DNA of 7,009 nucleotides from Acidimicrobiia bacterium (GTDB lineage Bacteria > Actinomycetota > Acidimicrobiia > Acidimicrobiales > Acidimicrobilacustridaceae). Each line of letters opens with the position of its first letter. Position 1 is the stretch's first letter. The translations under genes were made by a program, and so were the position numbers. This document shows, piece by piece, positions 1 to 5,796 of the stretch. Location of the stretch: contig JAEMTX010000098.1 of the NCBI GenBank assembly GCA_016462055.1, forward strand, positions 1 to 7,009, written 5' to 3'. The notes beneath the pieces are model-generated. The model was not told the DNA's origin. It did no database searches and saw nothing but the letters and a program-made list of their open reading frames with translations.

Positions 1-546
1 CAAACCGACAGTGATGGTGTTGACACGAATGTTCGGTGCCCACTCCATCGCCAGCGTGGTCGAGAGTTGCAACAGGCCTGCTTTTGCCGCGCCATACGCT
101 GCGGTAGTGGGCGAGGGGCGATTGGCGACGACGCTTCCGATGTTGATGATTGAACCACCGTCGGCCTGGTTCACCATGTGGTGATGGGCGCGTTGCGCGA
201 CGTAATAAGGGGCGAGCAGATTGAGTTCGACGATTCGCTGGGTGAACTTCGGGGGAGCTTCTGCCGTATCGGCCGGAGGCGAGCCCCCGGCGTTGTTCAC
301 AACGCAATCGAGGCGACCGGCCACCGCAAAGGCGGCATCGACGGCGGCGTAGGCGGCTTCGCCGTCTCGGAGGTCGGCAGGGATGAAATGCCAGTCGGCT
401 GGCAGGGGAGTTTCCGCTTCTCGGCGAGCACAAACGATGACCGTCGCACCAGCGTCAGAGAACCGCTGGGCGATGCCTCGGCCCACGCCTTTGGTTCCGC
501 CAGTAATAAGGACAGAGCGTCCTGTGAGGTCGATCTCAAGCGCCAT
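1..546 (-). CDS. SDR-family oxidoreductase, 3' end cut by window edge
   Basis: A classical short-chain dehydrogenase/reductase on the minus strand. The 182 N-terminal residues are visible and the frame is still open at the left edge, so the C-terminal part is missing. Motifs in order: TGGTKGVG dinucleotide-binding loop (residues 15-22), NNAGG (84-88), catalytic Asn109, Ser138 in INIGSV, and Tyr151/Lys155 in YGAAK, followed by IRVN (173-176). All catalytic residues are intact. The ATG at 546-544 has an AGGG SD 7 nt upstream. An Arg pair after the second beta strand (41-42) would suit NADP(H), which is inference. It is divergent from echA20, as the SDR gene Rv3549c is in M. tuberculosis, so it probably oxidises or reduces a hydroxyl/keto group on a HIP-pathway CoA thioester. 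It does not resemble IpdF (Rv3559c) as I recall that protein. The family is certain; the substrate is unknown. Confidence 0.93.
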   Translation of the reverse strand, partial: MALEIDLTGRSVLITGGTKGVGRGIAQRFSDAGATVIVCARREAETPLPADWHFIPADLRDGEAAYAAVDAAFAVAGRLDCVVNNAGGSPPADTAEAPPKFTQRIVELNLLAPYYVAQRAHHHMVNQADGGSIINIGSVVANRPSPTTAAYGAAKAGLLQLSTTLAMEWAPNIRVNTITVGL

Positions 547-636
547 GGGCGAACCCTACAACCGGGCCCGCAGGGCTTCTCCGATGGCGTCTTCCATCTC
601 ACTGATTGTGAGGTCACCGGCTAGCGTCGAAGCCCT
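547..636. promoter_or_regulatory. divergent intergenic region between SDR and echA20
   Basis: These 90 bp separate two head-to-head genes and must hold their promoters unless transcription enters from further away. No convincing -35/-10 pair is readable on either strand. The KstR2-type operator (two CAAG/CTTG half-sites) that controls HIP genes in mycobacteria is not recognisable. Visible structure is an 8-bp perfect inverted repeat, AGGGCTTC at 572-579 and GAAGCCCT at 629-636, the second arm touching the echA20 ATG, plus a CGGGCCCG palindrome at 563-570. The regulatory role is inferred from gene orientation alone. Confidence 0.4.
554..557 (-). promoter_or_regulatory. SD site of the SDR gene
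   Basis: AGGG on the minus strand lies 7 nt upstream of the ATG at 546-544. It supports that start over any upstream one. An in-frame TAG at 558-556 partly overlaps this site, which rules out an N-terminal extension. Confidence 0.55.
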
Positions 637-1428
637 ATGGGTATCGAAGTGAGCATCGGAGCGGACGGCATTGCCGAGGTCGTGCAGAACTGTCCGCCAG
701 TCAACGCCCTCACCGTGGCGGAGTGGTTCCAACTCGGTGATGAAATCCGCCGACTTGGGGCCGATCGCTCCGTTCGGGCCGTCATTCTCCGGTCTGAGGG
801 TCGAGGATTCAACGCCGGGGTCGACATCAAGGAAATGCAGAACACCGAGGGATTCGGTGCCCTCATCGGCGCCAACAAGGGCTGTTATCACGCCTTCTCT
901 GCAGTGTACGAGTGTGAAGTTCCCGTGATCGCGGCGGTTGCCGGATTCTGTGTCGGTGGCGGCATTGGTCTCGTGGGAAATGCCGACGTCATCGTCGCTT
1001 CCGACGATGCGTTCTTCGGACTTCCCGAGGTAGATCGTGGAGCGCTCGGCGCGGCCACCCATCTCTCACGACTTGTCCCGCAGCACAAGATGCGCGAAAT
1101 GGTCTACACCTCGGCCAACGCAACCGCGCAGCAACTTCATGCTTGGGGTTCGGTCGCTCGAGTTGTTCCGCGAGATGAACTGCTTGCAGTGGCTCGAGAA
1201 ATTGCGGGCAATATCGCAGCGAAGTCACCAACGGTGATTCGTGCTGCCAAGGAAAGTCTGAATGGCATCGACCTTTGTGATGTCAAGAAGTCCTATCGAT
1301 TCGAGCAGGGCTTCACGTTTGAATTAAATCTCTCTGGCGTGGCCGACGAACTGCGCGACGACTTTGTCGCTGAAGGAAAGTCGGCGGGCTCGAGTGGAGC
1401 AACGAAGTCTGAGAAGGGAAAGAAGTAA
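637..1428 (+). CDS. echA20: EchA20-type crotonase-family steroid ring hydrolase
   Basis: A crotonase-superfamily enzyme of 263 residues that matches mycobacterial EchA20 (Rv3550) along its length. EchA20 hydrolyses the remaining five-membered ring of the HIP-derived bicyclic CoA ester, giving COCHEA-CoA; it is a ring-opening hydrolase despite its hydratase name. Oxyanion-hole segments are NAGVDIKEM (59-67) and FCVGGGIGLVGN (104-115). Family-specific stretches are FGLPEVDRGALGAATHLSR (127-145) and FEQGFTFELNLSGVADE (222-238). The ATG at 637 gives the same distance to PPVNA as in the M. tuberculosis protein, but its SD is weak (GAAG at 629-632). A GTG at 649 is a less likely alternative. The last 16 residues form a Ser/Gly/Lys tail ending EKGKK, longer than the mycobacterial protein. 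It is the first gene of the plus-strand run, and its stop abuts the ipdA start. Confidence 0.93.
   Translation: MGIEVSIGADGIAEVVQNCPPVNALTVAEWFQLGDEIRRLGADRSVRAVILRSEGRGFNAGVDIKEMQNTEGFGALIGANKGCYHAFSAVYECEVPVIAAVAGFCVGGGIGLVGNADVIVASDDAFFGLPEVDRGALGAATHLSRLVPQHKMREMVYTSANATAQQLHAWGSVARVVPRDELLAVAREIAGNIAAKSPTVIRAAKESLNGIDLCDVKKSYRFEQGFTFELNLSGVADELRDDFVAEGKSAGSSGATKSEKGKK
1411..1425 (+). promoter_or_regulatory. SD site of ipdA inside the echA20 3' end
   Basis: The purine run GAGAAGGGAAAGAAG sits just before the echA20 TAA (1426-1428) and the ipdA ATG (1429). Its AAGGGA core is well placed as a ribosome binding site. The same bases encode the lysine-rich end of EchA20. Confidence 0.6.
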
Positions 1429-2286
1429 ATGGCCGACAAGCGCATGACCGAAGATGAAGCGGTCGCAACGCTTTCTGATGGAATGACAATCGGCATTGGT
1501 GGATGGGGTTCCCGTCGCAAGCCGATGTCGTTGGTGCGGGCACTGCTTCGCTCCAACCTCAAAGATCTCACCATCGTTTCCTACGGTGGCGCCGATGTTG
1601 GTCTGCTGTGCGCGGCCGGCAAGGTCAAGCGTCTTGTGTACGGCTTCGTTTCACTTGATTCGATTGCTCTTGAACCACACTTCCGCGCTGCTCGCCAGAA
1701 CGGCACGATTCCCGAGGTCGTCGAATACGACGAAGGCATGTTGCAGTGGGGCCTGTACGCCGCAGCGCTTCGTCTTCCGTTTTTGCCCACACGTGCTGGT
1801 CTCGGTTCCGATGTTGTGAAGAACGATCCAAACCTTCGCACCGTAAAGTCTCCCTACGCCGACGGTGAGGAACTGCTCGCCGTTCCTGCACTCAATCTCG
1901 ATGCCGCATTCGTGCATCTGAATCGCGCCGACGAACGTGGCAATGCCCAGTTCCTCGGTCCCGATCTGTATTTCGACGACCTGTTCCTCGGTGCAGCCGC
2001 GGTTGGTCGACGATTCCTTTCTACCGAGAAGATCGTCCCCACCGAAGAACTTCTGAAGAACGGCACGATTCACACCATGAAGATCAACCGTTCAATGGTC
2101 GACGGTGTGATCGAAGCGCCAAACGGAGCGCACTTCACGAACTGTCAGCCCGATTACGAGCGCGACGAAAAGTTCCAGAAGGAATATGCGGACGCAGCCA
2201 AGGATCCAGAAGCTTGGAAGGCATTCGTTGACACGTATCTCTCCGGCTCTGAAGCCGACTACCAAAAGGCGGTGGCAGCCCGATGA
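1429..2286 (+). CDS. ipdA: IpdA, alpha subunit of COCHEA-CoA ring-cleaving hydrolase
   Basis: The alpha subunit of IpdAB, a class I CoA-transferase fold protein that works as a hydrolase, opening the last steroid ring of COCHEA-CoA by a retro-Claisen-like step. The product leads to MOODA-CoA. It has 285 residues; mycobacterial IpdA is about 290. Recognisable segments are GMTIGIGGWGSRRKPM (18-33), YGGADVGLLCAAGKVKR (52-68), DEGML (101-105), PFLPTRAGLGSD (117-128), YFDDLFLGAA (181-190), IEAPNGAHFT (229-238) and the C-terminal TYLSGSEADYQ (269-279). Glu102 in DEGML probably matches the catalytic Glu reported for M. tuberculosis IpdA (Glu105 from memory; the offset is not checked). The start immediately follows the echA20 stop, and the 3' end overlaps ipdB by 4 nt, as expected for obligate partner subunits. 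Older annotation pipelines may label it CoA-transferase subunit A. Confidence 0.94.
   Translation: MADKRMTEDEAVATLSDGMTIGIGGWGSRRKPMSLVRALLRSNLKDLTIVSYGGADVGLLCAAGKVKRLVYGFVSLDSIALEPHFRAARQNGTIPEVVEYDEGMLQWGLYAAALRLPFLPTRAGLGSDVVKNDPNLRTVKSPYADGEELLAVPALNLDAAFVHLNRADERGNAQFLGPDLYFDDLFLGAAAVGRRFLSTEKIVPTEELLKNGTIHTMKINRSMVDGVIEAPNGAHFTNCQPDYERDEKFQKEYADAAKDPEAWKAFVDTYLSGSEADYQKAVAAR
2271..2275 (+). promoter_or_regulatory. SD site of ipdB
   Basis: GGTGG, preceded by AAGGC, lies 7 nt upstream of the ipdB ATG at 2283, inside the ipdA reading frame. It supports the ATGA-overlap start. Confidence 0.45.
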
Positions 2287-3041
2287 GCGATGCAACGCTT
2301 GGTGAAATCTGTGTCGCAGCCGTGGCCGACACCTTCCGGGGCGATGGCGAAATCTTCGCTTCCGGTATGGGCACGATTCCGATGCTCGGTGCGCGGCTGG
2401 CTCGCGCCACGTTTGAACCAGAACTGCTCGTGAGCGATGGTGAGGCATTCTTCGTCGCCAACGACCTTCCTGTCGGTGGTACCGATAAGCAGGTCGAAGG
2501 TTGGATCCCGTTCCGCTCGGTGTTCGATGCCCTGTGGGGCGGTCGTCGCCATGTGGTGATGGGTGCAAGTCAGATCGACACGTTCGGCAATCAGAACATC
2601 GCCAATATCGGCGACTGGAACAAGCCGAAGTCGCAACTTCTCGGGGTTCGTGGTGCTCCTGGCAACACGATCAACCACACCACCTCGTATTTCATTGGCA
2701 ATCAGACCAATCGCGTCTTCGTGGAAAAGGTCGACACCGTGTCAGGCATTGGTTATGACCGTGCCGCAAAACTTGGTGATTGGGTCAAGGCCCATCACGA
2801 GATTCGTCGCGTCGTCACCAACCTTGCGGTGTACGACTTCAATACTCCCGATCACCACATGAGCGTTGCCTCACTGCACCCCGGGGTGTCGATCGACGAC
2901 GTGGTTGCGGCGTGTTCTTTCGAACTCGTGATTCCTTCCGACGTTCCCACCACGCGTCTCCCGACCGATGAGGAACTTCGCGTGTTGCGCGAAGTGCTCG
3001 ACCCCAAGTCGTTCCGCGATCGCGAACTTCCGGCCGCCTGA
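2283..3041 (+). CDS. ipdB: IpdB, beta subunit of COCHEA-CoA ring-cleaving hydrolase
   Basis: The beta subunit of the IpdAB hydrolase, 252 residues, about the length of mycobacterial IpdB. Typical segments are GARLARATFEPELLVSDGEA (36-55), GRRHVVMGASQIDTFGNQN (87-105), GVRGAPGNTINHTTSYFIGN (121-140), FVEKVDTVSGIGYD (146-159), VASLHPGV (195-202) and DPKSFRDRE (240-248). True class I CoA transferases carry their catalytic Glu in an S-E-N-G motif of the beta subunit. Here the matching strand end reads SDGEA (51-55), which fits the published view that IpdAB has lost transferase chemistry and hydrolyses a carbon-carbon bond. That alignment is made by eye. The ATG overlaps the ipdA stop in ATGA, and the TGA shares one base with the ipdC start, so translation of the three genes is probably coupled. 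Confidence 0.94.
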   Translation: MSDATLGEICVAAVADTFRGDGEIFASGMGTIPMLGARLARATFEPELLVSDGEAFFVANDLPVGGTDKQVEGWIPFRSVFDALWGGRRHVVMGASQIDTFGNQNIANIGDWNKPKSQLLGVRGAPGNTINHTTSYFIGNQTNRVFVEKVDTVSGIGYDRAAKLGDWVKAHHEIRRVVTNLAVYDFNTPDHHMSVASLHPGVSIDDVVAACSFELVIPSDVPTTRLPTDEELRVLREVLDPKSFRDRELPAA

Positions 3042-4117
3042 TGCATCCCGCACTCACGACCCCGTTGCTCGAACTTCTTGGTTCGAAGTACCCGATTGTC
3101 CAGACTGGCATGGGTTGGGTCGCGGGCCCGAAACTGGTTTCGGCCACGTCCAACGCCGGTGCGTTCGGCATCATCGCGTCGGCCACGATGACCTACGACG
3201 AACTCGTTGTTGCCATTGCCGAAACAAAGAAGCGCACGACCGCACCATTTGGTGTGAACATGCGTGCCGATGCCGACGACATCATGGATCGCCTCAAGCT
3301 CCTTGTTGCCGAAGGTATTCCGGTTGCGTCATTTGCCCAGGCTCCGAAAAAAGATCTCATTGAGTATTTGCACGATCACGGCGTGAAGGTGATGCCAACA
3401 ATCGGTGCAAAACGTCATGCCGAAAAAGTTATGGAATGGGGCGTCGACGCCATCCTTGTGCAGGGTGGCGAAGGTGGCGGTCACACCGGTTCGGTTCCGA
3501 CCTCGCTGCTACTTCCCGAGGTCGTCGATGTTGTCGGCGGTCGCGTTCCTGTGGTTGCTGCCGGTGGTTATTTCGACGGTCGCGGCCTTGTTGCTGCGCT
3601 TGCGTACGGGGCCAGTGGCATTGCCATGGGCACGCGCTTCCTCCTGACCTCCGATTCGCCGGTGCCGATGGAAGTCAAGAAGCAATACCTCGGCACCGCA
3701 GTAACGGGCACTGTCGTCACCACCAAGGTTGATGGCGCACCGCATCGAGTGATCCGAACCAAATTGGTCGATCAGATGGACGGCGCATCAGCCATCACCG
3801 CAGTTCCCAAAGCCGTTGCCAATGCCGCTCGCTTCCGCAAGTTCACCGGACTTTCTTGGTATCAGATGGCCAGAGAAGGTCTCGATATGAAAAAGCGTAT
3901 GGACATGCCCTGGGCCGAGGTCATCATGGCCGGCAATACGCCAATTCTCACCAAGGCGACACTGGTCGATGGTGAACTCGATGCTGGCATCCTTCCTACC
4001 GGTCAGGTCGTTGGTGTGATCGACGATCTACCTTCGGCTGCTGAAGTCGTGAATCGCATCATTGCTGAAGCGGAAACCACGCTTGATCGTCTCGCTGGTC
4101 GCAACCCCGGTTCCTGA
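3041..4117 (+). CDS. ipdC: IpdC, flavin-dependent oxidoreductase of HIP catabolism (NMO family)
   Basis: A TIM-barrel FMN enzyme of the 2-nitropropane dioxygenase/nitronate monooxygenase (NMO) superfamily, 358 residues, near the length of M. tuberculosis Rv3553. In the published pathway IpdC acts with IpdF on 5-OH HIC-CoA to produce the EchA20 substrate; loss of ipdC causes 5-OH HIC-CoA to accumulate. Motifs: PIVQTGMGWVAGPKLVSA at the N-terminus (18-35), GVNMRADADD (71-80), QGGEGGGHTGS with the family His148 (141-151), the phosphate-binding VVAAGGYFDGRGL (171-183) and GIAMGTRFLLT (193-203). The C-terminal part contains ILPTGQVVG (317-325). The start codon overlaps the ipdB stop by one base (TGATG) with no clear SD, so it is probably translated by reinitiation. 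A general annotation would call it nitronate monooxygenase; the gene context makes IpdC far more likely. Confidence 0.91.
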   Translation: MHPALTTPLLELLGSKYPIVQTGMGWVAGPKLVSATSNAGAFGIIASATMTYDELVVAIAETKKRTTAPFGVNMRADADDIMDRLKLLVAEGIPVASFAQAPKKDLIEYLHDHGVKVMPTIGAKRHAEKVMEWGVDAILVQGGEGGGHTGSVPTSLLLPEVVDVVGGRVPVVAAGGYFDGRGLVAALAYGASGIAMGTRFLLTSDSPVPMEVKKQYLGTAVTGTVVTTKVDGAPHRVIRTKLVDQMDGASAITAVPKAVANAARFRKFTGLSWYQMAREGLDMKKRMDMPWAEVIMAGNTPILTKATLVDGELDAGILPTGQVVGVIDDLPSAAEVVNRIIAEAETTLDRLAGRNPGS

Positions 4118-4125
4118 ACTGGTCT

Positions 4126-4130
4126 GGAGA
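4126..4130 (+). promoter_or_regulatory. SD site of the MaoC-like gene
   Basis: GGAGA lies 5 nt upstream of the ATG at 4136, within the 18-nt gap after the ipdC stop. It fixes the start and shows independent ribosome loading. Confidence 0.65.
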
Positions 4131-4135
4131 TAGAT

Positions 4136-4591
4136 ATGACCACACTCATTGACGGACCAGACGCTGTTCGTGCTGCTGAAGGAACTCACCTCGGCTACAG
4201 CGATTGGCTGAAGATCGAACAAGACCGCGTCAACATGTTTGCTGATGCGACCGGCGATCATCAGTGGATTCATGTTGATCCTGAGCGAGCCAAAGATGGC
4301 CCCTTCGGAGCAGCGATCGCACATGGTTATCTCACGATGTCGTTGTCGAATTTCTTTCTTCCGCAGATCGTTGAAGTCCAGGGTTTCTCCGCTGGCATCA
4401 ATTACGGCGTCGACAAGGTTCGCTTTCCGTCACCGGTCAGGGTCGGCCAGAGCGTTCGCGCTGGGGCCGAACTGGTTGAGGTGACAGAAGTGAAGGGCGG
4501 CCTGCAAACACTGATGCGCATCACGATCGAGATCGAGGGCGAAGAACGTCCCGCTTGTGTGATCGATGCGATTTCACGCTGGCTTCTCTAA
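4136..4591 (+). CDS. MaoC-like (R)-specific enoyl-CoA hydratase, HtdZ type
   Basis: A single hot-dog-fold MaoC dehydratase of 151 residues. The hydratase-2 signature is complete: FADATGDHQWIHVDPERA (35-52), with probable catalytic Asp41 and His46, then GPFGAAIAHGYLTMSL (55-70), and a second half with INYGVDKVRFPSPVRVG (88-104). It strongly resembles M. tuberculosis Rv0130 (HtdZ), which adds water to trans-2-enoyl-CoA to give (R)-3-hydroxyacyl-CoA. Here it lies 18 nt behind ipdC, where mycobacteria have fdxB, and it has its own SD. Probable roles are hydration of the HIP-CoA propionyl side chain or of the open-chain products formed after ring cleavage; both are inferences from context. A fatty-acid or polyhydroxyalkanoate role is an alternative. 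The fold and reaction class are secure, the substrate is not. Confidence 0.9.
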   Translation: MTTLIDGPDAVRAAEGTHLGYSDWLKIEQDRVNMFADATGDHQWIHVDPERAKDGPFGAAIAHGYLTMSLSNFFLPQIVEVQGFSAGINYGVDKVRFPSPVRVGQSVRAGAELVEVTEVKGGLQTLMRITIEIEGEERPACVIDAISRWLL

Positions 4592-4628
4592 AACGTTTCG
4601 CTTTACTTCACGCTTAACCACACAATCT

Positions 4629-4634
4629 GGGGGA
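4629..4634 (+). promoter_or_regulatory. SD site in the 47-bp gap before the 385-residue gene
   Basis: GGGGGA lies 4 nt before the ATG at 4639. The rest of the gap (4592-4628) is noticeably AT-richer than the surrounding genes, but I find no well-spaced promoter and no hairpin terminator, so read-through from ipdC/maoC is the simpler reading. Confidence 0.6.
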
Positions 4635-4638
4635 CATC

Positions 4639-5796
4639 ATGGCCAATCCGATCGGACCGCTGACTTCGGGCGATGAATGGTTCCAACATCAGATCGTCGA
4701 CACGGTGGCCGTCGTTGGCACCAGTGATTTGGCCTGGACGGAAAAGGTCTGCGCCATGGCGATGGCCAAAGACGGGAGTCTGCAACTCGGTTTCGGTCTC
4801 GGCAAATACACCAACCGAAACGTGATGGATGCCTATTGCGGCGTCTCTCGTGGCCGTGAACAAACCACTGTCCGAATGAGCCGTCGGCTTTCCGACGCCC
4901 CTGAACTTCTTGGCGGTGGCCCGATTCGTTACGAAATCGTGGAACCTCTCAAAAAGATTCGATTCGTACTTCAGCCGAATGACACGCAACCAATCGCATT
5001 CGATTGGTTGTTCGAAAGCATCATTCCGCCAATGGTCGAAGACCGTACACATAACCGCTCAACGTTCCGCATTGCATCAGAATTGGTTCGTTACCACCAG
5101 ATCGGAACCTGCACCGGCTGGGTCGAGGTCGATGGCGTTCGGACCGAAATGAATCCCGACACATGGGTGTCGACCCGCGATCACTCTTGGGGCGTGCGCT
5201 ACGACGTCGGCGAACCACCGACCGATATGGAACCGCAGCGCGGACTGGACGGTGGACAGTTCCAGTTCTTCTGGAGCCCCATCCTCATGGAGCGTTCCGA
5301 TGGCAGTCACTACGGGCTGTTCTTCAACGTTGCAAAGACGGTGTTGCCCGGTTTCTTGCAGAAGAACGTTACGGCAATCATCGAAGAAACCGATGGCTCG
5401 GTCACGCATATGGCCGATGTGGACCAAGACTTCACCTACGACACGTCGAATCGCCGACTCAAGGGCGGTCAGATTCTCGCCACGATGAGTGATGGTTCGG
5501 CTCGTACCTTCCAGGTTGAGGTTCTTGGCGATACCGGCTTCCATCTCGGTGCCGGTTTGTACTTCGGTTGGAACGGTCATCACCACGGTGAATGGCGCGG
5601 CGAACTCAATGTCGAGGGTGAACGTATTGCCGATTGCACCGAGCCAGAAATTGCTCGAAAGCTTCACCAAATCCGTGACACCACCGTGCGCGTCACCGAT
5701 CTCGTTGGTGGCGGCGTTGGCTATGGAAACATGCAACCCATCGTCGTGGGGGCCTGGCCTGAACTCGGTCTCAGCGCCGAGTCGTCGTTCATGTGA
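4639..5796 (+). CDS. conserved hypothetical protein with RDHSWG motif, probable two-domain AttH/CrtC-like fold
   Basis: A 385-residue soluble protein with no signal peptide or membrane segment. The landmark is RDHSWGVRYD (180-189) near the middle. Conserved-looking flanks are DTWVSTRDHSWG (174-185), FQFFWSPIL (208-216), HYGLFFNV (224-231), a His-rich NGHHHGEWRGEL (312-323) and LVGGGVGYGNMQPIVVGAWPE (from 355). The RDHSWG motif and beta-rich pattern recall the lipocalin-like AttH/hydroxyneurosporene-synthase-like proteins, probably annotated as paired DUF7064/DUF7065 domains in actinobacteria; this is from memory and not searched. The likely architecture is an N-terminal beta domain (about 1-170) and a C-terminal one (about 175-385). 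Its function is unknown. It follows the HIP genes on the same strand and its stop overlaps the next start, so it is probably co-expressed with the downstream maturase. Binding or altering a lipophilic steroid-derived substrate is possible, but that is inference. Confidence 0.85.
   Translation: MANPIGPLTSGDEWFQHQIVDTVAVVGTSDLAWTEKVCAMAMAKDGSLQLGFGLGKYTNRNVMDAYCGVSRGREQTTVRMSRRLSDAPELLGGGPIRYEIVEPLKKIRFVLQPNDTQPIAFDWLFESIIPPMVEDRTHNRSTFRIASELVRYHQIGTCTGWVEVDGVRTEMNPDTWVSTRDHSWGVRYDVGEPPTDMEPQRGLDGGQFQFFWSPILMERSDGSHYGLFFNVAKTVLPGFLQKNVTAIIEETDGSVTHMADVDQDFTYDTSNRRLKGGQILATMSDGSARTFQVEVLGDTGFHLGAGLYFGWNGHHHGEWRGELNVEGERIADCTEPEIARKLHQIRDTTVRVTDLVGGGVGYGNMQPIVVGAWPELGLSAESSFM

Noticed and set aside
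178..624. Plus-strand frame of 148 codons overlapping the SDR region
   Set aside because: It is a shadow of the minus-strand SDR, whose catalytic motifs are all intact.
556..1062. Minus-strand frame of 168 codons antisense to echA20
   Set aside because: Most of it mirrors the conserved echA20 coding sequence and shows no family motif; only the short part outside echA20 is mentioned as a finding.
1697..2071. 15-bp direct repeat AGAACGGCACGATTC at 1697-1711 and 2057-2071 in ipdA
   Set aside because: Both copies encode NGTI in conserved protein context with no further similarity around them; coincidence of codon choice.
3015..3024. Palindrome CGCGATCGCG near the ipdB 3' end
   Set aside because: It encodes the conserved FRDRE end of IpdB and lies before a coupled gene, so an operator or terminator role is unlikely.
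4592..4638. Possible promoter or terminator in the gap before the 385-residue gene
   Set aside because: The AT-richer stretch has no properly spaced -35/-10 boxes and no stem-loop; only the SD is supported.
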